From positions 1 to 25,327 of the forward strand of contig NZ_JAJEPR010000042.1 of NCBI RefSeq assembly GCF_020686945.1: 25,327 bases of DNA. The letters are read 5' to 3'. The notes under the pieces were generated by a model that was given only the letters and a program-made list of their open reading frames with translations, was not told the origin of the DNA and did not search any database. The position numbers and the translations under genes were made by a program. This DNA is from Limivivens faecihominis. GTDB lineage: Bacteria; Bacillota; Clostridia; Lachnospirales; Lachnospiraceae. Of this stretch, positions 1 to 6,175 are shown piece by piece (positions within the stretch are counted from its first letter, which is position 1; each line of letters begins with the position of its first letter).

Positions 1-1443
1 TATGTAATGGAAGAAGATGGTACAACACAGAAGACATGGAATACAACCTATACCTTCAAACTGGGAGCAACTGAGGCAGTGATGGATCTCAGTGGAGTAA
101 AAGTTCCTGATGGATATGAGTTAGCAGATTCAGAGACACTGGTAAGAACTGTATACGCTGGAGTGACTAACTATCCGACAGTCGAAGTAAAGAAGGTAAA
201 CGAAGTCAAAAAGACCGTCAAAGTTGTATTCACTGTAGATCCCACAAAGGGAGAATTCCCGGGATATGATGGTTCTACAAGCATTCATTACACCATCGAT
301 GAGGATTCCGAAGAGCAGTATCTCGTACCGGAAGTAAAAGCAGCAGATGGCTACAAGTTCGTAGGCTGGCAGGTAGAAGGAAAAGAGTCTGGCCATTGGG
401 ATGCAGACGCTAAAACCTTCGGAGTAACTGGACTTGCCAACTATCCGGCAGGATCTAATGAAGGATATCTTTCCATTGATGCAATTTTTGAAGCAGTTGA
501 GACTGAAACAGAAGTTCAGAAAACAGTCAAAGTTGTATTCTCTGTAGATCCTGCAAAAGGAGAGTTCCCGGGATATGACGGAGCAGCCACGATTAATTAC
601 ACCATCGATGAGGATTCTGCAGAGCAGTATCTTGTACCGGAAGTAAAAGCAGCAGACGGCTACAAATTCGTAGGCTGGCAGGTAGAAGGAAAAGAGTCTG
701 GCCGTTGGGATGCAGACGCTAAGACCTTCGGAGTAACCGGACTTGCCAACTATCCGGAAGGATCTAACGAAGGATATCTTTCCATCGACGCTATTTTTGA
801 AGCAGTTGAGACCGAAACAGAAGTTCAGAAAACCGTCAAAGTTGTGTTCTCTGTAGATCCTGCAAAGGGAGAGTTCCCGGGATATGACGGAGCAACCACG
901 ATTCATTACACCATCGATGAGGATTCGGCAGAGCAGTATCTTGTACCGGAAGTAAAAGCAGCAGATGGATACAAATTTGTAGGCTGGCAGGTAGAAGGAA
1001 AAGAGTCTGGTCGTTGGGATGCAGATGCTAAGACCTTCGGAGTAACTGGACTTGGATTCTACGAGGAAGGATCTAACGAAGGATATCTTTCTATCGACGC
1101 AATTTTTGAAGCAGTTGAGACCGAGCCGAGTACTGAGCCGACAACCGAGCCGAGCACTACACCGGTAACTGAGCCGAGCACTGAGCCGACAACCGAGCCG
1201 AGCACTGAGCCGGCAACCGAGGCACCGACCAGCGAGTCTGAGACCAAGGTAACTGAGAGCGAGACTCAGACCACCGAAGCACCTGCAACAACAAAATCTG
1301 ATGACAACAATTCCAATAAGTCAGCAGATGCTGGAGTTAAGACTGGTGATACAACAAACGTAATGCCGCTTGTAATCACTCTGTTCGCAGCAGTAGCTCT
1401 GATGGTAGTTTTTGCTCTGAGAAAAAGAAAAGTAGTGAAATAA
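1..1443 (+). CDS. Repeat-containing cell-surface protein, C-terminal part (5' end outside window)
   Basis: The frame is already open at base 1 (TAT GTA before the first ATG at 7), so this is the end of a larger protein. Counting from that ATG, about 68 residues lead into three nearly identical 103-residue repeats (starting at residues 69, 172 and 275). These are followed by a Thr/Glu/Pro linker built on PSTEPTTE units (374-407), a Ser/Thr/Asp/Asn-rich stretch, the motif VKTGD (444-448), a hydrophobic segment (about 452-470) and the basic tail RKRKVVK. That C-terminal layout is a sortase sorting signal with KTGD in place of canonical LPXTG, a variant seen in clostridial surface proteins. I infer a wall-anchored protein, perhaps an adhesin or scaffold. 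The repeats look beta-rich (YKFVGWQVEGKE), but I do not recognise the domain with certainty. A terminator follows at once. Confidence 0.85.
   Translation, partial: YVMEEDGTTQKTWNTTYTFKLGATEAVMDLSGVKVPDGYELADSETLVRTVYAGVTNYPTVEVKKVNEVKKTVKVVFTVDPTKGEFPGYDGSTSIHYTIDEDSEEQYLVPEVKAADGYKFVGWQVEGKESGHWDADAKTFGVTGLANYPAGSNEGYLSIDAIFEAVETETEVQKTVKVVFSVDPAKGEFPGYDGAATINYTIDEDSAEQYLVPEVKAADGYKFVGWQVEGKESGRWDADAKTFGVTGLANYPEGSNEGYLSIDAIFEAVETETEVQKTVKVVFSVDPAKGEFPGYDGATTIHYTIDEDSAEQYLVPEVKAADGYKFVGWQVEGKESGRWDADAKTFGVTGLGFYEEGSNEGYLSIDAIFEAVETEPSTEPTTEPSTTPVTEPSTEPTTEPSTEPATEAPTSESETKVTESETQTTEAPATTKSDDNNSNKSADAGVKTGDTTNVMPLVITLFAAVALMVVFALRKRKVVK
211..1122 (+). repeat. Three tandem 309-bp in-frame repeats in the surface protein
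   Basis: Units begin at 211, 520 and 829, with a period of exactly 309 bp (103 codons); the last unit is cut short where the proline-rich linker begins. Each codes for KTVKVVF, then FPGYDG, IDED, YLVPEVKAADGYKFVGWQ and LSIDAIFEAVE. Units 2 and 3 are closest to each other. Unit 1 differs by substitutions such as SVDPAKG to TVDPTKG. The near identity at DNA level suggests recent duplication or ongoing gene conversion, and the copy number is probably variable. Confidence 0.92.
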
Positions 1444-1458
1444 TCTGATTTTCTTTGG

Positions 1459-1494
1459 GGAAAGGAGAATTCGGAAGGATTCTTCTTTCCTTTT
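1459..1494 (+). terminator. Rho-independent terminator after the surface protein
   Basis: The arm GGAAAGGAGAAT (1459-1470) pairs with ATTCTTCTTTCC (1479-1490), with one G-U pair and an 8-base loop, followed by TTTT. It lies 15 bases after the stop codon. Confidence 0.75.
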
Positions 1495-1532
1495 CTGATG
1501 AAAATAGTAGGAAGCGTCTGTGAGGAAGAAAA

Positions 1533-2030
1533 ATGAGTAGGGCAGATTTTAATGTAAATAGGACAAATCGTCGAAGTCAGCATGGCAGCAATAAAAAAGG
1601 TGGACGAAGACGTGTGAAACGCATTATCATTATGGTTATCTTCTATGTGTGCGTCCTGGGAATACTGGAATTGATTGCAAACTTTTTCTTTGGGGAAAGG
1701 GTCGGAAGAGGAAATGGTGTAGCTAAAAAAACTGTTTCGGAAGAAACGGTGACATTGCAGACAGTAGATAAAGAAGAACTGCTCAGTCTGATTAAGGACA
1801 CAGAAGAAATTAACAGAAGTAACTATACCGAGGAATCAGTTGCAGTATTAGATCAGAACATAGCAGAAGCTCAGAATGTTATGAAAAATTCCGGTAGTCA
1901 GGCTGAATTGGACAATTGTTATACCAATATTGTAAAAGCAATTCAAAAGTTGAAAAAAACAGATGAGACAGAAACAGCAAATGTAAGTGATTCAAATCAA
2001 AGTACTGAAGGAAAATTTACAGTAAATTAA
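1533..2030 (+). CDS. Membrane-anchored FIVAR-like small protein
   Basis: A 165-residue protein. A very basic N-terminus (residues 1-28, rich in R and K) precedes one membrane segment (about 29-53, IIIMVIFYVCVLGILELIA), giving an N-in, C-out topology. The outer part holds a helical module (about 80-145) containing IKDTEEINRSNYTEESVAVL and a second helix pair ending VKAIQKLKK. This matches the pattern of FIVAR domains, which are common in Gram-positive surface proteins. A Ser/Thr/Glu-rich tail follows. The start is preceded by GAGG, about 8 bases upstream. It sits between two terminators, so it is probably a one-gene unit, although no clear promoter was seen. A structural or binding role at the cell surface is inferred; no catalytic motif is visible. 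Confidence 0.7.
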   Translation: MSRADFNVNRTNRRSQHGSNKKGGRRRVKRIIIMVIFYVCVLGILELIANFFFGERVGRGNGVAKKTVSEETVTLQTVDKEELLSLIKDTEEINRSNYTEESVAVLDQNIAEAQNVMKNSGSQAELDNCYTNIVKAIQKLKKTDETETANVSDSNQSTEGKFTVN

Positions 2031-2051
2031 AATATCAGACAGTCATAAAAA

Positions 2052-2087
2052 CAGGGTGTACCCGTGCAAGGTACACCCTGAACTTTT
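2052..2087 (+). terminator. Rho-independent terminator with perfect 11-bp stem
   Basis: CAGGGTGTACC (2052-2062) and GGTACACCCTG (2070-2080) pair perfectly around a 7-base loop, followed by AACTTTT. It ends the FIVAR-like gene at 2030. Confidence 0.85.
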
Positions 2088-2112
2088 AATCTTAATCCTG
2101 CTTCTTAAAATG

Positions 2113-2769
2113 AATCATCTTTCCATTCTGCAGCTCCAGCGTATCAGTATCGAGAGGACTTTGGCTACGAATCAGGAATTTGTGGTCTGTGACGAGGCGG
2201 TCTCCGCCCTGGATGTGTCGATTCAGGTACAGATTATCACCATTTTAAAGGATATGCAGGAAGAGATGGGACTGACCTATCTTTTCATCTCCCATGATTT
2301 CAGCATTGTGCGCTTCATCAGCGACGATGTGGCGGTGATGTATTTCGGGCAGATTGTGTAGATGGGAAGTAAGGAGCAAATTTTCGATCATCCCTCCCAT
2401 ACCTATACCCGGGCGCTGCTTTCCGCGGCTCCGGTCTTTACCAGAAAAGAGAAAGCGGAGAAGAAGAGAGTCCTTCTGGAGGGCGACCTTCCGACACCGT
2501 TCAATCCGCCGAAGGGCTGCCGTTTCGTGAGCCGGAGCCAGCTGAAAAATCAGGCCCTTGTCATGGTGCGGGAGACCATTTATCCCTTCATCAAAGAAGT
2601 GGAAGAGCTAAAGGTGGCCTTCGACGATCCGGGGATCGTCTATGTGGAGGATAACGATACGGCTTTCAGCCTCTGCAAACAGATCCCGGCCTACATGTGT
2701 GTGGTCCAGAGCACGGAAATCTACCGGAAGCTGAACATTCCGGTTTCCATGGTGATCTACTCCTTATGA
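2113..2769 (+). pseudogene. Remnant of oligopeptide-type ABC transporter ATPase (OppF/DppF-like), broken
   Basis: The frame reads like the second half of an OppF-type ATPase: LQRISIERTLATNQEFVVCDE, then SALDVS (Walker B and D-loop), LTYLFISHDFS (H-loop), VAVMYFGQIV, HTYTRALLSAAP and the C-terminal GDLPTPFNPPKGCRF of peptide importers. The Walker A half is absent, since a terminator lies directly upstream. The ABC signature reads LSILQ where LSGGQ is expected. An in-frame TAG at 2359-2361 stands where family members have an acidic residue before MGSKEQIF. After GCRFVSRS (about 2540) the sequence leaves the family; the last 75 or so residues (ending IPVSMVIYSL) are unrelated to OppF and I do not recognise them. 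No ribosome binding site, permease or binding-protein gene accompanies it. It is best read as a decayed, recombined fragment without transport function. Confidence 0.82.
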
Positions 2770-2859
2770 TATAGCCAGTATACCATGAAGAAGAAAAGGG
2801 GAAATAATGAATTTTTTTCATGAGCCCCATGCCCGGGCCGGAAGTCGTTGTTAAAAGAT

Positions 2860-2888
2860 TTGACTTTGCCCGTCTGCATTGGTAGAAT
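2860..2888 (+). promoter_or_regulatory. Sigma-A promoter for the zinc-ribbon/FliB-like operon
   Basis: TTGACT (2860-2865), 17 bases, TAGAAT (2883-2888). It lies about 30 bases before the start codon at 2921, giving a very short leader. Confidence 0.7.
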
Positions 2889-2920
2889 AAGGAGTAAAAG
2901 GCTTTTTGGAGGAAAAAGAA

Positions 2921-3190
2921 ATGTACTATGTACCGGAAGGCACGAAGACGTGCGGTTATTATGAGTGTAAGAAATGTGGAAATCGTTTTCTTTCCATGCA
3001 GACCATGAGCAGGATCCCGTGTCCGGACTGTGCGGCGGAGATCGACTACGAGATCGGCCCGGATGAGACCATGGAGGATGTGGTGGACACCGCCGTCCTT
3101 TTGGAAAAAATCGAGGGCGAAGAGGAAGTGGCCCGGATGGACGCCCTCTTAAGCCTGGCTGTCACCGGTGGAAATTTTGATTGGATTTGA
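2921..3190 (+). CDS. Small zinc-ribbon protein, 89 aa
   Basis: The ATG at 2921 is chosen because GGAGG lies 8 bases upstream (2908-2912); an in-frame TTG at 2906 would overlap that site. Two CxxC pairs (CKKCG near residue 20, CPDC near residue 37) form a zinc-ribbon knuckle pair in the first 40 residues. An acidic helical tail follows (DETMEDVVDTAVLLEKIEGEEE). No enzyme motif is present. It is 15 bases from the FliB-like gene and probably co-transcribed with it from the promoter at 2860. The function is unknown; a metal-bound protein-protein or nucleic-acid contact is an inference from the fold only. Confidence 0.75.
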   Translation: MYYVPEGTKTCGYYECKKCGNRFLSMQTMSRIPCPDCAAEIDYEIGPDETMEDVVDTAVLLEKIEGEEEVARMDALLSLAVTGGNFDWI

Positions 3191-3205
3191 GTAGGAGAGC
3201 AGAGG

Positions 3206-4348
3206 ATGCAGCGTTTTTGGCCCAGGTATTATGAAAAATTTGTCTGTACGGCGGATCAGTGTCCCAGGACCTGCTGTCAGGAGTGGAAGATCCCGGTAGA
3301 TGAGGCCACGGAAGAACGGTGGCGAAAGCTTGCGCCGCCTCAGGCGGTGAAACCTCAGCGGAAAGCTCTGAGCGCCTATATTATAGAGAAGGAAGAGACC
3401 CGTGTCATTGGCCTGAAAAAAGACCACCGCTGTCCGTTTCTCACGGAGAAAAAGCTCTGTGCCCTCGTGAGCGCCTACGGAGATGAGGTGCTTTCCGAGA
3501 CCTGTACAGATTTCCCGAGAGAGGTGCACGTCTTTTCCGATCATGAGGAGGAGACGCTGATGCCCTGCTGTCCCGCGGTCATTGATATCTGGAAAAAAGA
3601 AGAGCCGGGCTTTCCAAACATTCCGGGGGAAGAGGAAAACCTCCTTTTCCTGCTACGAAAGGAGATTCTGGATCTTCTGGCAGAAGAAAAAATTTCTCCG
3701 GAGGAAGCGCTTCTCGCTGCTTTCTATATCCTTCTGGATTTAAAGGGACGGAAAAAGCCGATCCCTGCCGATGTGAGCGACTGTTTTTCTGAAAAAACGA
3801 AAAAAGAACTTCTGAAAGCCATCCGGAAGGTGTCTCTCCCGACGGAAGATACGGCTCTGGAGTGCAACGAGATTCTCCAGGATCTTGCAGTCAACTACCA
3901 GAACGAGGGGCTTTACGGGGATTTTCTGGATTCCGTGCTGGAGCTCTCAGCGGCCATTTCCGATGGGGAATGGGACGAGGTTCTGGAAGAAAAATGGAAC
4001 GTATTTTTACAGGAATGGAAAAAATGGGATGGACTCATCCGGAAATTCCTGATGAACGAGATCTTCTCCGACCTGGTAGCGGCAGATTCGGATCTTGAAA
4101 GCCTGATCCTCCGCATGGAATGGATTGCCCTTGAGTACGCGGGGATCCGCCAGAGCGCTTTCTTAAACTGGAGCCTTAAAGGCGAGGGCACTCTTGCCTA
4201 TGAGACGCTCCGGGATGCTATCGTGGTGCTGACCCGGATGACCGGGTACGAGGAAGAGGATATTCGGGAATACTTGGAAAACAGCTTTGAATGTCCGCTA
4301 TGGGAGTGGGGCTATTTCGCTCTGGTACTGTCCCGGGGTGCAGAATAA
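3206..4348 (+). CDS. FliB-family cysteine-rich protein (putative lysine N-methylase)
   Basis: A 380-residue protein whose N-terminal third carries the cysteine pattern of FliB-type proteins: C14, C19, C23-C24 followed by W (CPRTCCQEW), then C76, C85, C100 in CTDFPRE, and C121-C122 (MPCCPAV). FliB of Salmonella is linked to methylation of flagellin lysines, and database entries of this family are usually called flagellin lysine-N-methylase. The cysteines probably bind a metal or iron-sulfur cluster. The C-terminal two thirds is helical without visible motifs. AGGAG lies 8-9 bases before the ATG. No flagellin or flagellar gene is present in the window, so flagellin is not supported as the substrate here; many non-motile gut Clostridia carry such paralogues. 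It probably forms an operon with the zinc-ribbon gene upstream. Confidence 0.82.
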   Translation: MQRFWPRYYEKFVCTADQCPRTCCQEWKIPVDEATEERWRKLAPPQAVKPQRKALSAYIIEKEETRVIGLKKDHRCPFLTEKKLCALVSAYGDEVLSETCTDFPREVHVFSDHEEETLMPCCPAVIDIWKKEEPGFPNIPGEEENLLFLLRKEILDLLAEEKISPEEALLAAFYILLDLKGRKKPIPADVSDCFSEKTKKELLKAIRKVSLPTEDTALECNEILQDLAVNYQNEGLYGDFLDSVLELSAAISDGEWDEVLEEKWNVFLQEWKKWDGLIRKFLMNEIFSDLVAADSDLESLILRMEWIALEYAGIRQSAFLNWSLKGEGTLAYETLRDAIVVLTRMTGYEEEDIREYLENSFECPLWEWGYFALVLSRGAE

Positions 4349-4501
4349 ATGATGAGGAAAAGAAAGGTTGTTGTGGAAGGCGTGGAGACGAAGGAAGAGG
4401 CGGAGCTTCTGAGAAACTACGGCTGTGATTTCTTCCAGGGCTACTATTATTCGAAACCGATTCCTGAGGAGGAATTTGTAAAGCTCCTGGATCAGCAGTA
4501 A
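4349..4501 (+). pseudogene. C-terminal remnant of an EAL-domain (cyclic-di-GMP phosphodiesterase) gene
   Basis: Two adjacent ATG codons (4349, 4352) open a 49-50 codon frame containing VVVEGVETKEEAELLRNYG, then CDFFQGYYYSKPIPEEEF. These match the last helices and strand of EAL domains (EGVET, then the Q-G-Y/F-x-F/Y-S-x-P end motif). The catalytic EAL and DDFG/DDxT parts are absent. It starts 1 base after the FliB-like stop codon with no ribosome binding site of its own. It is probably what remained after a deletion joined an EAL gene's 3' end to this locus. It may still be translated as a short peptide, but it cannot hydrolyse c-di-GMP. Confidence 0.8.
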
Positions 4502-4504
4502 AAT

Positions 4505-4556
4505 AAAAAAAGAACAGCTTCATCGGCGGGAAAACCGGTGAAGCTGTTCTTTTTTT
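4505..4556. terminator. Bidirectional terminator between converging units
   Basis: AGAACAGCTTCATCGG (4511-4526) pairs with CCGGTGAAGCTGTTCT (4535-4550), with one G-U pair and an 8-base loop. It is flanked by A7 on the left and T7 on the right, so it can end transcription from both the rightward FliB-like unit and the leftward DUF402/AraC unit. Confidence 0.9.
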
Positions 4557-5037
4557 AAGGGTGATCGTAAGCATTGATGGGGGCGGTGAAAACCTCAAAG
4601 CGGCCGGCATAGATTTCCGTGAGAAGAGCGTTGGTCGTACGGAGGGCTTTGTGAAGGTTTTCGAGGCTTAAAAGGCCGGTCTCGTTGGCCTCGGAGAGCT
4701 CATCCAGGTCCACAACTTTGATGAAGCCGTCGGGATAGACCAGAACATCGGCCAGCAGGTCGGTAAAGACATAGGTATCGGTCGCCTCGTCATAGGAATG
4801 GGTGACGATATCACAGTACCAGCAGATCTGGGTGCCGTCGGCCTTGTAAAATTTGCTGACCTTGACGCCTTTGTCGAGGAAGTAGCAGGAGAAACCGTGG
4901 TGCAGGTCTTTTTTGGGCTTTAAGGTGTTCCAGCGGGTGATGATCGTTTTTTCATCGCGGTAAAGGAGCTCGTCATCCTTCAGGAGGATGCACTCTTCAG
5001 GAATGAGACGTTTGCGGTAGAGGGTCGGTCTTTTCAT
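4555..5037 (-). CDS. DUF402 domain protein, 160 aa
   Basis: It starts at the ATG at 5037 (MKRPTLYRKRLI). An in-frame ATG pair further upstream (5058) is less likely because AAAGGAG, the apparent ribosome binding site, lies between the two. The protein shows the DUF402 pattern: an aromatic-rich strand (QICWYCDIVTH), then FTDLLADVLVYPDGFIKVVD with acidic residues, and a C-terminal helix pair. DUF402 proteins include nucleoside-phosphate phosphatases and RNA-related proteins that use a cluster of Asp residues for metal binding. Which activity applies here cannot be told from sequence alone. Its start lies 41 bases inside the AraC gene, so the two are probably co-transcribed and translationally coupled. 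It ends in the terminator at 4505-4556. Confidence 0.8.
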   Translation of the reverse strand: MKRPTLYRKRLIPEECILLKDDELLYRDEKTIITRWNTLKPKKDLHHGFSCYFLDKGVKVSKFYKADGTQICWYCDIVTHSYDEATDTYVFTDLLADVLVYPDGFIKVVDLDELSEANETGLLSLENLHKALRTTNALLTEIYAGRFEVFTAPINAYDHP

Positions 5038-5968
5038 GGAAAACACTCCTTTCATCATTACGGACCAGGGTCAGGGAATCGTCCTCAACGAACTCCTGGT
5101 GAGTTGATTTTCTTTTGTAATAAGAAAGATTGATGGAATCCGGATCATCCAGGTTGAGAAACTGGCTGGGGGTGTATCCGGTGATTTCCTTGAATACCCG
5201 GTTGAAGGTCCGGATATTGTTGAAGCCGGAGGAGAGCGCGATATCGAGGACCCGCTTTCCCGAGGCCTTGAGCTCAGCGGCGGCGTGTTCCACACGGATC
5301 ATATTTAAGTAAGTGACGAAGTTGATGCCCATGAGGCGTTTGAAGACCCGGGAAAAATAGCTCTCGCTGAAGTTCATCTTTTCCGCGGCGAAGGAAAGGG
5401 TGATGTCCTCGCCGTAGTGGGTGTCCATATAGGCGAGAAGCTGCTGCATTTCCTCCAGCATGTGGGAACGGCGGTTCCCGGTGGTTTCCGGGGCCTCCCG
5501 GGGAAGAACTCTCCGAAGCCGGTACCAGAAAGAGCGGAGCGTCGCGGTGACGATCTCCTGGTAGTAGGGCTTCTGGGCAGCAAGCTCTGTATGGGTCGTC
5601 TTAAAAAGATCTGCAAGTTCCCTGGTGAGCCCCCAGTTCTCCACCATTTTTGCCGTGATCAGCGGGTGGGCAAAGTTGGAATGGCGGTAGAGGGGGCTTA
5701 CCACACTGGGATCAAAAATAAGAAAATCCAGTTCATTTTTCATCTCCGAGGAATCGCTGTAATGGATGTCGCCGGTATCGATGAGGACCAGATCTCCTGC
5801 CCTGGCTGTGAAGTTGTGTTCATTGATGCAGAAGCGGGCAGAGCCGGAGCGCAGGTAGACCAGCTCGATCTCCTGGTGCCAGTGGGCCAGGAAGCTGATG
5901 TTGGTATAGGCACACTGCCATACCATAAAGTCAGACCTGTAGTTCCGGACTTCGTGAAAAGCTTTCAT
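4997..5968 (-). CDS. AraC-family transcriptional regulator with cupin sensor domain
   Basis: 323 residues from the ATG at 5968, preceded by AAAGGAG (5974-5980). Residues about 15-90 form an AraC-type cupin (WHQEIELVYLRSGS, then AGDLVLIDTGDIHY), the part that binds a small ligand, often a sugar. Residues about 172-270 are the double helix-turn-helix DNA-binding domain: ITLSFAAEKMNFSESYFSRV, then ALSSGFNNIRTFNRVFKEITG and YTPSQF. About 50 residues follow the HTH domain, somewhat longer than usual. The gene is read away from L-fucose isomerase across a shared 207-bp spacer with back-to-back promoters. Control of that gene, and of itself, by a sugar signal is inferred from this layout and is not shown by the sequence. 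Confidence 0.92.
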   Translation of the reverse strand: MKAFHEVRNYRSDFMVWQCAYTNISFLAHWHQEIELVYLRSGSARFCINEHNFTARAGDLVLIDTGDIHYSDSSEMKNELDFLIFDPSVVSPLYRHSNFAHPLITAKMVENWGLTRELADLFKTTHTELAAQKPYYQEIVTATLRSFWYRLRRVLPREAPETTGNRRSHMLEEMQQLLAYMDTHYGEDITLSFAAEKMNFSESYFSRVFKRLMGINFVTYLNMIRVEHAAAELKASGKRVLDIALSSGFNNIRTFNRVFKEITGYTPSQFLNLDDPDSINLSYYKRKSTHQEFVEDDSLTLVRNDERSVFHEKTDPLPQTSHS

Positions 5969-6027
5969 GGGCACTCCTTTCTGTGGAAAAAAGGTGGCGG
6001 AGGGGTCCGTCGTCTTTGTTACGATAC

Positions 6028-6056
6028 AGTATAGCGAAAAGGACAAAATTTGTCTA
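6028..6056 (-). promoter_or_regulatory. Promoter of the AraC regulator with embedded palindrome
   Basis: On the reverse strand: TAGACA (6056-6051), 17 bases, TATACT (6033-6028). The spacer carries a perfect 13-base palindrome, GACAAA-A-TTTGTC (6042-6054), overlapping the -35 box. This is where an autorepressor would bind. Confidence 0.65.
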
Positions 6057-6098
6057 TATCCGAACAGAAATTTGCGTGCATTTTTTCTGCAACTGTTG

Positions 6099-6140
6099 TA
6101 TAATTAGTACACAATGAAAAGGTTTTTGGAAAAACCATTG
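6099..6140 (+). promoter_or_regulatory. Candidate fucI promoter and +1 hairpin
   Basis: TATAAT at 6099-6104 is a perfect -10 box, but no sequence close to TTGACA lies 16-18 bases upstream (that position reads around GTGCAT). This is typical of a promoter that needs an activator. Just after the expected start (about 6111) comes an inverted repeat: GGTTTTT (6121-6127) GG AAAAACC (6130-6136), with flanking CAATG/CATTG. It could be an operator or a stabilising 5' leader hairpin. Confidence 0.55.
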
Positions 6141-6175
6141 TCAAAAACGCTTAAAAACAAATGGAGGTAAGTAAA

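Noticed and set aside
211..1122. CRISPR-like or satellite array
   Set aside because: The 309-bp period is an exact multiple of three, lies within an open frame and encodes repeated protein domains.
1059..1247. Reverse-strand Val/Gly/Ser repeat peptide
   Set aside because: It is the complement of the PSTEPTTE linker codons and has no independent gene signals.
2056..2112. Apparent N-terminus of the OppF-like frame
   Set aside because: These codons lie inside the terminator hairpin of the preceding gene and show no similarity to ATPases.
5417..6034. A 205-codon plus-strand frame opposite the AraC gene
   Set aside because: The AraC cupin and HTH domains are clear on the other strand; the plus-strand product has no recognisable features.
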